The notes under the pieces are model-generated. The model saw only the letters and a program-made list of their open reading frames with translations. It was not told the DNA's origin and did not search any database. Source: Chara braunii (Eukaryota > Streptophyta > Charophyceae > Charales > Characeae). Taken from it: a DNA stretch of 27,998 bases. The position numbers and the translations under genes were made by a program. This document shows positions 9,713 to 20,075 of the stretch, in pieces; positions within the stretch are counted from its first letter, which is position 1; each line of letters starts with the position of its first letter. The stretch covers positions 913,438 to 941,435 of the forward strand of contig BFEA01000546.1 of assembly GCA_003427395.1 (NCBI GenBank). The letters are read 5' to 3'.

Positions 9713-9786
<74 letters not shown>
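9713..9786. repeat. (CT)37 microsatellite
   Basis: A pure CT array of 74 bases. The Arg-Glu repeats in the opposite strand's open frames come from this array and are not evidence of a protein. Confidence 0.95.
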
Positions 9787-9789
<3 letters not shown>

Positions 9790-11884
9790 CCCTGAAGCGT
9801 GAGCGGCCCCCGAGGGGAGGTCGTGTTCCGCTGCGTGCCGATATCGGGCCGAACTTTTGATTCGGGCCGGCGGATGAAGGCGATCGAGGGAGGGGCGGTG
9901 TGCAGAGCGGTGAGTGACGAGCAACCTCACACCCTATACCAAGTCCCGTCGGAGTGGCGCAAAAATATGATGGAGCCCCGGGAAATGGCAAAAATGGGGT
10001 GTGCCAAGGATTTTTGGAGATTGAGTGTGGGGACACAGATAGAACTGAAATCCCCTGTGTTGGTTTCCGGTTTAATAAGATGGCCAAGAGAAAAAAGACA
10101 AACTATACACACATTAAAACCAGATGCAACGACCGTTCAACCATCCAATCCAAAAAGTATCGTTCAACTCGAACGGCTTATTTCCGTTGTTTGGCTGGAA
10201 AAGGTGGCGGAACCTGCGTAGGGTCGCGGGTCCATACCAGCTCGTTCCGTGTCCGACGTGGACAGCCACATGACTCGAGCTTTTTCTTTGTAATCTTCTT
10301 CGCCACGGGTACGGCGGTCAAATCCCTGCTTCCGGTATCGTTCTGCGCGTCGACAATCGTCACACGGCATCCGAGGCTAGTGAGGGGCATCCACCGTTCA
10401 TGGGACGACGATGAGTTCGTTAAAGGGCAAGAAGAGAGAGTATGTGGGAAACTCGGCATCGATAATCACAAACCCAACATTTACAAATCCGGAACACACA
10501 GATTCTATGGGAAAGTGATACGTTCCGCCGATCCGGGAAATAGCTTCACGCGCATCCCACTCGCACACCTGGGTTTTTCCTCGTTATATGGGAATGGCGT
10601 CGGGGTGGTAGCGGAAAATTGCCCCGCTCATCCGATGCTATCGGCCTGCATGGCCCGCGTTACTTTATACGAACAGAGATCCGCCACCCAACGCAAAGTC
10701 TCGACCGGTGTAATTACTCATGCATAGGACTTGTGGCAATTACCTACGTTAATTAGTGATCAAAGATCCCAACCATTGCCAATAACTGCAAATCACATAA
10801 AAATAGAGCGCGAGAGTTATGCATGCATACATAAAGCAATAGACAATCGATGCATCGACATTCATTCGAACAACCTTTCCCGAAACATGCATTCAACAGA
10901 CGAGGACCATTCGGGACATAACATCCATATGAGATCGCGAACTTCAGCGCGCACCGAAAAGATTATCTTATTCAACATACTTGTGACAAGACAGAGCCAC
11001 ACAAAATTAAATACGTGATCCATCCATAGGACTCGACCTGACAACCATGTCACTCAAGAAAACAGAGATGGTCACAAACAATCGATGGATACCAAAAGGA
11101 AGGCGTCGTCTCACCGAAAACTTAACTTCCACAGATAAGGAAGGGAAAGAGAAGAAAAGAAGATGTAAACCCCTTGATCTGTTCGGCATGCCCACTGGCC
11201 ATGCAACTCTCCGTTGATCACCGTCTCACTGCGCCGACGGCCCAGCCGTCTCAACTCCTCACTGAACAACACGTGCCCATCACGCTGCCAGGTGCTACTG
11301 CGCAGGCTCGCCCAGAACCCACAGTCCGTCGTGGCCTTCTGGCGCGCAGCCTCCAGGTCGCCACCCGCTCCAAGGATTATCTCGAGCGCGCGGATACTCC
11401 GCCTAGCCACTAACTCGGCGTGCAGAGCTGAGCAATGCAGTGAGCCCGATGCACTCAACGTATTCGGTGGTCATTTCTGTCAGGTGTTTACGGGTTTTAT
11501 AGTTGCGAGAAAGGGGGCGAGATAGTTTCGTTGCGATGAAGGTTGGGAAGATGATTAGGAGGGAGAGAGGGTAGAGGAGGGAGGAAAGCCTTGGGCGAGC
11601 CATATCAATCCTGGATCCGGTGCCTCCACCCAATCAGATGGCAGTGTGGCGAGCGGGAACGCTCCTTACACGCTGCTGCCTGGTTGGCGGGGCGTCTTCC
11701 TCGGATCGATAGGGACCGCCTGTACGAAAGAGAAGGAGCAGGAAGAGCAAGATAGACGAAAGGTCGCGCAAGACGAAGCGAAGTTTCAGAGGGAAAAGAA
11801 GATAGACGATGCGTAAGCACGGGGGATGGATGACAGTTACAAAAACGAGGAAGAAGGCGCGAAGGAAAGAAGGTAGCCGTAGGA

Positions 11885-11887
<3 letters not shown>
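9790..11887. other. No gene recognised
   Basis: Several overlapping frames of 60-257 codons occur on both strands (the longest on the plus strand at 9954-10727), but none has a recognisable domain, signal peptide or membrane segment. A 12 bp perfect palindrome, TCGATGCATCGA, is at 10847-10858. A frame on the minus strand at 11111-11458 has a faint ankyrin-like look that I do not accept. Confidence 0.4.

Positions 11888-11961
<74 letters not shown>
11888..11961 (+). repeat. Homopolymer run of 74 G
   Basis: An uninterrupted G tract follows a GGAGGAGG lead-in. Such a length is exceptional for genomic DNA and would be quadruplex-forming if real. It may also be an assembly or sequencing artefact. 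The poly-Gly and poly-Pro frames across it are meaningless. Confidence 0.9.
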
Positions 11962-11962
<1 letters not shown>

Positions 11963-12690
11963 GTTGGAAGTTAGCTTGCACGGTGGGAAGCCGAAGCAGC
12001 ATGCGTGGAAAAGAGTTACGTTGCGCCAGCCCGACTAATTCAAATTTTCAAAGAAAAAACGAAAATCTGAGCGCCTTCGCGCAAAGCCCTAGTTAATTCC
12101 GGTGTGGGCGGGGAAAATCGTACGCAAGAAAGGACACGTCGCCATAATTTGTGTCCCAAGAATCCAAAAATTGGTATTGCCGATTCAAAAGTTGAGCGCG
12201 CGCTCACTAAGGCGCGCGTAAATCCTATGAAAGCTCAAGAATTCCGGAAGTCCTCTAGATGAATTTCACGACAAAATTCAAAATTACTGTCGCTTAAACC
12301 ATATCGAAAACCGGCTACTTGCAAAGTTTCCGAGAAGGTGTGCCAGAGAAAAGAGAGAAGATGGAGGTGGAAAAGCAGAGGCTTGCAAGAGCGGGTATTA
12401 TGGGAGTGATATCAGTAGCTCTAGCGAAGCCCAAGGTGAAGCACCACCTGACTTCAAAGGGGGTTCGGGGCTCTGCCCACCTACGTAAGATAGTACGTCA
12501 CATATGTGACGAGCAAGGGGTTCCAAAAATATGCAAGCTCCTGATTGCATGCAATGAAAAAAAGAAGACCTATGGTACACATGCATCCATCATTCAGAAA
12601 ACATCAGCTTCAACCAAATGAGGTCAGGTAGATCAATCAAGTCAAAGTTAATGGTTGATGATCTCCTCTTCATCCTCGATGTTGATTAGG
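11962..12690. other. No gene recognised; two perfect palindromes
   Basis: TGAGCGCGCGCTCA at 12193-12206 is a 14 bp perfect palindrome with alternating purine-pyrimidine sequence. CGTCACATATGTGACG at 12496-12511 is a 16 bp perfect palindrome. A 100-codon plus-strand frame at 12319-12621 spans the second palindrome but shows no known domain. Confidence 0.45.
12496..12511. promoter_or_regulatory. Inverted TGACG pair (bZIP-type site candidate)
   Basis: The 16 bp palindrome CGTCACATATGTGACG holds two TGACG words facing each other. TGACG is the core bound by TGA-class bZIP factors of plants in the as-1 element. Whether a promoter is present here cannot be told from the sequence. No TATA box or gene start is clearly attached to it. 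Confidence 0.25.
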
Positions 12691-12691
12691 A

Positions 12692-13424
12692 TTATAGGGG
12701 ACCCAGAGGAAGGAGGGGAGGGGTCGAGGAGGAGAGTCGGGAAGCATAGGAATATTCGGGGGTGATTTCGGTGTGATGGACGATGCGATGCGCGCGGGGG
12801 AAACGATGATTGAGGCGGGGCAGGGCTTCGAGGTATTCGGCGTAGAGAGAGGGGATGGTATTTAGAATGCCGCGTCGCCTATCACTGAATTTTTCCGTCG
12901 GGGGGAAGATCCTAGAAATGATACAGTAAAGCTCCATGTGATTATGTTGTGTCCATGCGATGCTAAAGAGAAGGATGTGGAGATGGAAGACGAGGGGAGC
13001 ACCTGAGGAGGGATGGAGGAAGACGTTACAGAGGAGGCGGGCGGCGTGGTGTTGGTAGAAGTTTCGATTAGCGAAAACTGGATAATCGGGAGGGAACTGG
13101 ATGTGACGAAGGAGCGAGAAGGAGAGGAAATCAAGGGGGCGGCGGAAAAGATGATGAGGGCGAAGAGCCAGAGTAGGGAGGTGGACGGGGACGAAGCGCG
13201 GAGGGGGCTGTGGAGGTGGGGGACGGGGATCGAGATCGCCGGTGCCTTTTTGAGGGACCTGCGCCATCGTGACCACTGGCGGCTTCTGCTCGCGTAGGTC
13301 TCGTTGATGTCGACGGTGGTGGTGAAGGTTGGCGGCGCGGCAGATCTTCAGGACGATCGGGGAGCGGCTCCCCTCCCCTCTCCCTCCAGCGCTCAAAAGC
13401 CCCTAGATCAAACTCGTTGCCCAA
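12692..13424 (-). pseudogene. Possible coding remnant downstream of the 13.4-13.9 kb exon
   Basis: The minus strand is open over most of this stretch in two successive frames. The first part, next to the exon at 13425-13923, is Pro/Ser/Arg-rich and hydrophilic. The second, from about 13200 down to 12692, is rich in aromatic and branched residues and looks like a folded domain (words such as PDYPVFANRNFYQHHAARLL). Joining them needs a frame change near 13200. No family is recognised. Because the plus strand is purine-rich, part of this openness could be compositional, so confidence is low. Confidence 0.3.
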
Positions 13425-13923
13425 TTAATCCTCGCTTGACTCACTCGGAGAAGAGGGTGATGATACTTCCCCGTGCCGGATGTGCGGATTCCAAAAGTCC
13501 AATCGACGAGAGTCGGTAGGCATCATGTAGTTAGGGAGCAAGGACTGCCAACTAGCCGGATCGTCTAATTTGGAGAAGTCGCTATCGAGTTTCGTCAGTC
13601 CAGTCACCGTAGACTCGAGTACTCGTTCCAACGTCTGAGGCGCAATTTGATTGGGATCCCAAGGATTGCAAGAAGTGATGTCGAGAGGTAGATCGTCAAT
13701 GATCTGCGCGAGGAAGACAAACACTTTGTTGACGACGCTAGAGCGGCCTCCCTCCTCGACGCTTCCAAACAACAAGCCCGCGAGCACTCCGTATGTGTCC
13801 GTCTGCCACACTTGTGAGAAGAAGAGTGATCTCGTCCGGCTCGGTCAAAGTGCGATACTCGTCGAGGACAATCCAATGCACCTTTATGGCTAGCAGGCAA
13901 AGGCTGATTGCTTTTATGGCGGC
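13425..13923 (-). pseudogene. Decayed exon of an unrecognised protein
   Basis: On the minus strand a pyrimidine-rich tract ending in GTCGCTAG abuts an open frame starting at 13923, as a 3' splice site would. The frame reads AAIKAISLCLLAIKVHWIVL and then an acidic stretch. It continues as VWQTDTYGVLAGLLFGSVEE and onward to the TAA at 13427-13425. One extra base near 13812 (in CTCACAAG) separates the two frames; removing it gives a continuous product of about 165 residues. Composition is that of a globular, helical protein, ending in a Ser/Pro/Glu-rich tail. I recognise no family. It may be a remnant of a mobile-element gene. The single-base shift could also be an assembly error. Confidence 0.45.
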
Positions 13924-13929
13924 CTAGCG

Positions 13930-14250
13930 ACACCGCAAAGAGTAAGGAGGAAGTTGGGGAGTGCGAACTGGTCGGATCTACAAGGAAAACGTGGGATTAG
14001 CTCTAGAGGACCAGAGAGTGGGGAGATAAAAGGGGAGAGAGAAGGTAGAGAACCGATTCATCAGCGACGGAAAGACTGGAGAGGGGGGAGAGGAGGTAAA
14101 GGAGGATCGGAGGGTTGAACATATTATTCGTTAAAACAGTACATTATTGTGTGTACTATTTTGAAACGAATTTATGACATAGTGTATAGTCTGGTGTAGT
14201 ATTCCAAATCCGGATACATCCAAACAAGGAGTAAAGCAGCTTTGAGGCGA
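13930..14250. other. No gene recognised
   Basis: Purine-rich to about 14110, then AT-rich. A decayed copy of the dispersed palindrome (CCGGATACATCC) sits at about 14210-14221. Nothing else is identified. Confidence 0.45.
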
Positions 14251-14254
14251 GGAG

Positions 14255-14460
14255 CACACTCAATACATATATCTGCTGCGCTCCTCTCGTGGTTCAGATG
14301 TGTCCAGATGTGGAACACCACAGCAGAGTATACACTGTGTTATACGCCTCTGAGTCAGTACATATATTTGCTACCACTGTGCTATATGTATTGCTGCCTC
14401 AGTACATATATCTCCTGTGTCCAGATGTGGAACACCAGAACAGAGTAATATATTACACTG
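14255..14460. repeat. Two-copy ~117 bp tandem repeat
   Basis: GTCCAGATGTGGAACACCA begins at 14302 and again at 14419. It is followed by CAGAGTA and TACACTGTGT in both copies and preceded by TACATATATCT-like sequence. It has no coding potential. Confidence 0.75.
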
Positions 14461-14631
14461 TGTCATAGTTTCACTTGGAGTTGAGCATCCCACTCATCCG
14501 AATCAGAACAGTATAATGACACAAACTCGAGTTTGTGAGTAAAACGAGTTATGGCTCTTCACAGACTTAGAGGAGTGGGATGACTTGTATTTAGAAATGT
14601 GAGGACCAGAATGAATTGGAGTTCTGCACCG

Positions 14632-15199
14632 ATGATCGTGTACATGTATAGAGCGAGAGAGATAGAAAGAGAGAGAGAGACAGAAAGAGCGAGAGAGAGA
14701 GAGACAGAAAGAGCGAGAGACTGAGAGTCTTAGAGAGACTGTACTTACTTTTAAGGAGACGCAGGGTCGAGCACACGCGTAGACCATCAGCCTCGTTTTT
14801 TAAAGCATTTCAGATGATCGTTGAAGGAGAGCAGCAAGGTAATGTGAATTTTCAAGATAAGCGAAGCTCGGATGTATCCGAGATCACAGAAGATAGACAG
14901 ACAGAGGAAGTCCGCAAGAAATGGTCGTGTACATTTGAAGAGCGAGAGATATAGAAAAAGAGAAAGAGACAGAAAGAGCAAGAGACAGAGTGTCTCAGAG
15001 AGACTGTACTTAATTTTCTCGAGACGCCGCACGGACGGCGCAGGGTCGAGCACACGCGGAGATCACCAGCCTCGCTTTTAAAAGGATTTCAGATGATCGT
15101 TGCAGAAGAGCAGCAAGGCAATGTAATTTTCCCAGATAAGCGAAGTTCGGATATATCCGAGATCACAGGAGATTGACAAAGAGGAAGCCCGCAAGAAAT
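14632..15199. repeat. Tandem duplication of a 287 bp unit
   Basis: Copy one spans about 14632-14918 and copy two about 14919-15199. Each starts TCGTGTACAT, passes through a GA-rich microsatellite-like part, then GAGAGACTGTACTTA, GCAGGGTCGAGCACACGCG, TTTCAGATGATCGTTG, GAGCAGCAAGG, and the palindrome TCGGAT-NN-ATCCGA, and ends in CCGCAAGAAATG. A more diverged third copy lies at about 15536-15790, with GAGACGCATGTTCGAG and its own palindrome at 15758-15773. A fragment lies around 16440-16500. Confidence 0.85.
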
Positions 15200-15367
15200 G
15201 ACATATTAGCACGCCAGAGGGCTGAGAGATGGAAAAGATAAGCACCGTATAGTCACCCACATCATTTCGTGTTATGGACGTATCCGAAGTGTCGAACTAG
15301 TATAGACCCTTCAATTTGAAGCTTCCCCCGTGCTTTTTGGGACACAGTTTAAGAAGTATCTTTTGCG

Positions 15368-15372
<5 letters not shown>

Positions 15373-15444
<72 letters not shown>
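15373..15444. repeat. (GA)36 microsatellite
   Basis: A pure GA array of 72 bases. Frames across it are artefacts. Confidence 0.95.
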
Positions 15445-15446
<2 letters not shown>

Positions 15447-15838
15447 AACATTGTACCATCATCCACCACATTTTTTATCCATCTGGAGTGTCTCGGCTGT
15501 GAGTCGCTTCGCTACGATCTAGACAGAGCTAACAAAGATAGAAAGAGCGCGTCAGAGAGATGGAGAGGGAGACAGAGACAGAGACAGGGACATAGACAGA
15601 GACACAAAGAGAGACAGAGAGAGTGTGGATGATCGCGCTGAATTTTCTTTTCATGTCGACATGTGGCACAGGAGACGCATGTTCGAGGAACACGCGAAAA
15701 CCACAAGTGTAGTTGTACAAGAGTTGCAAGGTTTTCGTTAGGCTAGAGTAAGCCAAGTTCGGATGCATCCGAGATGACAGGGGAGAGGGAGTCTGAAGCA
15801 AACAGCAAATGAGCGCACTAGACACAACTGTGGGTGTG

Positions 15839-15870
15839 NNNNNNNNNNNNNNNNNNNNNNNNNNNNNNNN
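15839..15870. other. Assembly gap (32 N)
   Basis: Thirty-two consecutive undetermined bases lie directly against a (GA)n array, so the true array length and the gap content are unknown. Confidence 0.98.

Positions 15871-15935
<65 letters not shown>
15871..15935. repeat. (GA)n microsatellite abutting the gap
   Basis: A pure GA tract of 65 bases immediately after the N run. It is probably longer in the genome. Confidence 0.95.
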
Positions 15936-15937
<2 letters not shown>

Positions 15938-16821
15938 GATTCTTGAATTCGTTTTTTGAAAATTGAGGCGTTCATCAATCATAGAATGGTCATTTGTTCA
16001 TGAGTGTCAGCTCAATTCAATTTGTGTCACTTTGTAGTATCAATCGGCTTCGCCTTGTGATTTATCCTTCCATCACCACATCCAATTTTGTCCAATCATG
16101 CAATTGTATTTTCAGCCGCGCCACCTTAGTTCAAATCTCGTCACATTCGAGCAGCCATTGGCGTCGNCTTTTGGGTTTTCCCTCTCGGCACATTTAAATT
16201 TTTCATTGTATTAGGTAATGCATAGGAACCGAATGTATGAATGCTCGTGCAGAAGGGGAACTTTGCCGGGCCAAAGAATTGACAACATTCAATGTCGGAA
16301 TCACAAAGCACACAGTGCGGAGGGCCAGACGGGCCATCAAATGTATAAAGAGGCCCGTGTGTTGTATTTTGTTCTCTGTGACGCCTCACAACATTCAAAG
16401 TGAAAATGCATAGATGAGTGTAGACGACGGGGGAGGTTCGGGAGAGAGGCAGAAAAGCATAGAGGTAGTTCGAGTCCGGATGCATCCGAGTAAGCGGGCA
16501 GGACATCACACCACACAAGGCACAAAATGACGAAAGCGAGATATTGAATCACGAAACAGGCGCCCCAACAACGGGGACGTTCGTGATAATTGAAATCCAA
16601 TGAGAAAGAACAATATTGTCGACGACAAACACGCCGGGGACATGACAAGTTCACTCGGAGATTTCCTGGCAGTGACAGCCAGTTCTGCTCTGAACCAAAC
16701 CGAGAACACCCACCAGTCCCTCACGAAAAAAATGAAAAGGAACAAGTTTCGTCCGGAGAAGAACGAAATGTTCTTCTACGTCAACCCTTCTACACTACAT
16801 GATCAACAAAGAGATAGACGC
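15936..16821. other. 3' flank of the protease gene; no gene recognised
   Basis: Mixed sequence with no recognised coding region on either strand. A single N is at 16167. This stretch would hold the 3' UTR of the minus-strand gene that ends at 16822. No definite poly-A signal was identified. Confidence 0.45.
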
Positions 16822-17525
16822 TTACCTACCAACATCGCAAATCGCCAAAGCTAGTCTAGCTCTGATAGAGGAGATATGTCTATGGGAGAAACCAAAAGGT
16901 GGACGTAAACCTCTCGCCAAACAGGAAGCGAACATCAACATGAACACCCCACAACTAGCCCCGTCGTGCTGCCGAGGGACACCTTTCACGCTGACCTCGC
17001 GGGCGAAGTGGTCGAAAGTGCGACCATCACCGGCGGCACCTGCCACCGTGTTCAAAAATTTAACAGTTTTATCCAGAAGTGCGGAGTAGAAGGAATCTTT
17101 GGATGACGAATACGAGAAAGAATCATATATTTCCAAAACACGTCTAGAGAAGTCAATGGCCAAAAGGCTCCAGTGTTCGCCGTCCTTGTGCACTGGTGCC
17201 AAGACGAGGTCATGAGACAGGAGGTCGACATCCTTAGCCCATCTGAGAACAGTTGCCGGACCTCGCAGAAGCAGTGAAGAGGCGAAGAAGGAGTTAAAGG
17301 TGTATGTCTTCATGGTAGCGGCAGTCCGGCCGCAGTCGTCCAGTAGCATCGCCATGTAGAAATTGACAACCTCATCATTGAGCTCCCCGGATCTATCCAC
17401 GAGTGCGACGATGTCCTTCACGGATTCCTGTAAACTGTGCGACGGCAAACGCGCGACGATGGTAGTGAGCGGCAACCGGGAGTAGATAACGTCTTCAAGG
17501 ACCGCTCTTCCATCTCGAGGAAACC
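16822..17525 (-). CDS. Ulp1/SENP-like cysteine protease (C48) exon
   Basis: This terminal exon encodes about 234 residues with a full Ulp1/SENP fold pattern. An early LNDEVVNFYMAMLL helix matches the substrate-side helix of the family. VHKDGEHWSLLAID carries the catalytic His (codon 17175-17173). EIYDSF carries the Asp. PRQHDGASCGVF carries the oxyanion Gln and the nucleophile Cys (codon 16953-16951). Proteins of this family cut SUMO-type isopeptide or precursor bonds, and many eukaryotic transposons encode one, where the substrate is usually unknown. The exon has no stop or frameshift and its catalytic residues are intact. The exon start follows the acceptor at 17527-17526; the first complete codons read FPRDGRAVLEDVIYSRLPL. 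The TAA stop lies inside AGGTAAGC, itself a perfect 5' splice site, so a further exon is possible. Confidence 0.9.
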
Positions 17526-18162
17526 CTGTTCAACAAACACCCGCAGCACACAGCAAGCACAAAGGACGGGGCACTATGAGAAAATGCCGTCCTAGCGGCC
17601 ATGGTCCGAGGAACCGCTACTCTGTGGTCCGAAAAGTTCACGCATAACGTCACCCCTACTTCTGGACCTTCTTCACACAGTTGATTCTAAACTAGCACTG
17701 TCCTTTATATCCCTGCAAGCCTCGAGAAGGAATTCCTTGCAGTCTTTTTCGGCAACACCCGCTGCCTCTGCAACGAGTCTTGTGCGGGAGCCCAATACGG
17801 GCACGACTACCCTTCTGGGAGGGCCTTGAGGCTTAGTGTCCCCAGGAAACGCATCAGTGACATTGCGACGACCAGTGCCTCCCGCAACCACGACTGACAA
17901 CCTGGCGAGGGCAGGCGGCTCCTGCGACATGGGTGTTTGTCCACGAGTTCGTCGACCTGTACAAGAAATAGCCACCCAGACAGTTCAGCAGGAGATCAAC
18001 AACACAAGTTCGCAAGAGCAACCAAGCAAACAGCACCTCACGAAGCACATCGTCACAATCCAGTTGGCGGCCGCCTATACACCTCCCCGAAATCGACGAA
18101 GCAAACAACACTTCACGAACGGGCTGACGAGCGGGAAGAAAGCAGAGAAAGTCAGTGCTTAC
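17526..18162 (-). other. Intron 2 of the protease gene
   Basis: On the minus strand the intron opens CATG/GTAAGC and closes TTGAACAG/GG. Upstream the reading frame breaks after the first base of a codon and downstream resumes with two bases, so the phase is consistent. Frames seen on either strand inside it have no recognisable domains. An additional small exon within these 637 bases cannot be excluded. Confidence 0.65.
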
Positions 18163-18714
18163 CATGCCTAGCTACCACTTCACCAGAGCCCACCGACGGC
18201 AGTCCCAGCACGATTGGCACCCCTGCGCGCGTCGACGCGGCGACGATGTGCTCCAAACCCACAGGGAAACTTGACAGGCTCGAGATGTCGGCGTCGATGA
18301 CCGTAGACGGTATATTCGTCTCTGGACAAAGATCGTCGACGTCCACAACATCGACAGGTTGTGTTTTCTCCATTGCCACTGTGTCGTATTGTGTTGGGCT
18401 CAATGTCCCATGGATGTCCAACAACACCTCCTCCCCCCTTAACTTCTTGTCCCCGTACGCTGTGTCTTTGTCGTCGTCACTCAAATAGAGAAATCTATCT
18501 CCAACAGCGTCAGAGACTTTCTTCAGAACGTCCTCCCCCATCGCCTTGTTGTGAAGGGCGGAGTACAAGGGATCGTCATATCCTGACTGAACTGGTAGCT
18601 CCATCCCGACGTCGCTGAGTGTCGGATCAATTCGGTCGTTGGTGGAATTGTCCTTGCCCAAAGTCGTCAGTAGTCGACAACCCTCAACGCCTGCCAGTTG
18701 AAGTCCTTCGTCCG

Positions 18715-19260
18715 TGTGCCTCGGATGAATCTGAATCACGGTCGTCTCGAAAGATGCATCAGGGAGGGAGATGTTCACAGGGCCCTGGTTCGGATTCATC
18801 CGAGCCCCCGCACTTTCCAATGACGCCGACATGACCGCTTTCACCGGGGAGTCGCTTACGACTGCTAACTCGGCTCCGAGTGTGTTGGGCTCGACATTGG
18901 AACTGGTCCCCAACTCACCCTCAGTCCGACAGTCCGCCTGCAGCTCCTTGTGGGCTTCCACGCACAACATTACTCCATCCTGACATCGATCGTCTGTCAT
19001 GGCAGACACGGCTTCTTGGTTCGGATGAATCCGAATCTCGTCGCCAGGGTTTTCGAAAACCCGGACCACCCGTTCGAGTTCTGATTGTATGGCACGGCCT
19101 TCGCGGTTCGGATTAATCCGAAATTCCTTTTGAGGCGAAACGGAACACGGTTCCAGCTTGTCGCTGCCGGACCCGTGGTATGTTGTCGTCTCGCTTCCCG
19201 GAAGGCATTGGGTTCCGGACAACGAGGTCATCTCCGAGGTTCGGATTGATCCGAGACAAT
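18715..19260. repeat. TCGGAT-NN-ATCCGA palindromes inside the linker-coding sequence
   Basis: Five copies lie within exon 2: 18720-18735 (second half ATCTGA), 18789-18804, 19020-19035, 19107-19122 (perfect TTCGGATTAATCCGAA) and 19240-19255. On the minus strand four are read in one phase, giving RINPN, RIHPN, RMNPN and IQIHP. The one at 19240 is read in another phase, giving GSIRTS. The DNA word is therefore what is conserved, not a peptide. Confidence 0.85.
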
Positions 19261-19734
19261 CCACCAACCGTTTTTGGAGCTGAGCGAAGCATGTTCCATG
19301 CTTTGCGACACCCGCCCCACCAACCGCATCGACAAATTGTGTTTCGCTCGTGGAGCTAATCACAGGGTCCTGCTCGCCAGGCCGCGTAATACACCCAGGC
19401 CTCAAGTCGTTCCCCGTCTCCATTGAGGTGTTGCCTGTTACCCCCAGAACCCCACCGTCCTCGTCGCGGTCGACATCGGACCCCTGCCCTTCTCCTCTGT
19501 GATGCTTTGTCTTCTCTCCACTGCGAGGCTTCTTCTTCTCCCGGCTGCCCTTTTTCCCCTCTCTGTCGCCTGCGTGCCCCGGAGACTGCTGTTTCGTCGA
19601 ACGTTGTTCACTTCCACCTCCGGTACCTCGTTGCCCGCCGCCTTCACCATCCCCATCGCCGTCCTTTCCACGAGACTTGCGCTTCACAACTCCTGTCGGC
19701 GGGGTGACCCCAGGCAACTCCCAACTCACTTGCT

Positions 19735-20075
19735 TAATTGATGGGCTTGACGGAAGGGCGTAGAACGTGGAGGACACTTCCAGCCATTTATTTGACTGCA
19801 AGAACTCGAACAGCGTGTCCCCGTATTCGCGAAGAGCAGGGTCGTCCTTATTTCGTCGATTGACCTCACTTAATCTCTCCAATACCGCATCATAGGCGCG
19901 AGATTTGAATGTCTCGAGGTCCCAACGATCGTCATATATCCACCCTCCACTTACGTCCCTCACAGCCACTGCCCATTCGGCGTCGAGAAGGACTGGCTGG
20001 AAATGGTATGGGTGCCACACGATATCATGGCCCCAATCTTCAGCTGTGGAGAAGGTGTGTTTGTCACCCATGTGG
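19735..20075 (-). other. Conserved-looking block before the linker
   Basis: This segment reads KHTFSTAEDWGHDIVWHPYH, then DAEWAVAVRDVSGGWIYDDR and on to helical sequence ending GDTLFEFLQSNKWLEVSS. Composition is that of a folded domain. It separates two low-complexity linkers. I recognise no family. Confidence 0.4.

Larger units (their letters stand above)
14867..16490. repeat. TCGGAT-NN-ATCCGA palindromes, downstream cluster
   Basis: Copies lie at 14867-14882 (CTCGGATGTATCCGAG), 15146-15161 (centre AT), 15758-15773 (centre GC) and 16475-16490 (centre GC, first half TCCGGAT). A decayed one is near 14210. The first three occupy equivalent places in copies of the 287 bp unit, followed by GATCACAG or GATGACAG. 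The two central bases vary while both half-sites are kept. Confidence 0.85.

Noticed and set aside
9584-10087. Open frame with a long Arg-Glu repeat on the minus strand
   Set aside because: The repeat is the translation of a pure (CT)n array, and the flanking peptide has no domain.
9954-10727. 257-codon open frame on the plus strand
   Set aside because: Ordinary composition but no domain, splice signal or homologous repeat. It is the length expected occasionally by chance in 28 kb and six frames.
11111-11458. Ankyrin-like look (ALHAELVARRSIRALEIILG) on the minus strand
   Set aside because: One partial helix pair only. No second repeat and no TPLH/GADV-type motif; overlapping frames are equally open.
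11634-12096. Poly-Pro and poly-Gly open frames
   Set aside because: They are translations of the 74-base G run on opposite strands.
12193-12206. TGAGCGCGCGCTCA palindrome as a functional site
   Set aside because: Single copy and explained by local alternating CG. No associated gene.
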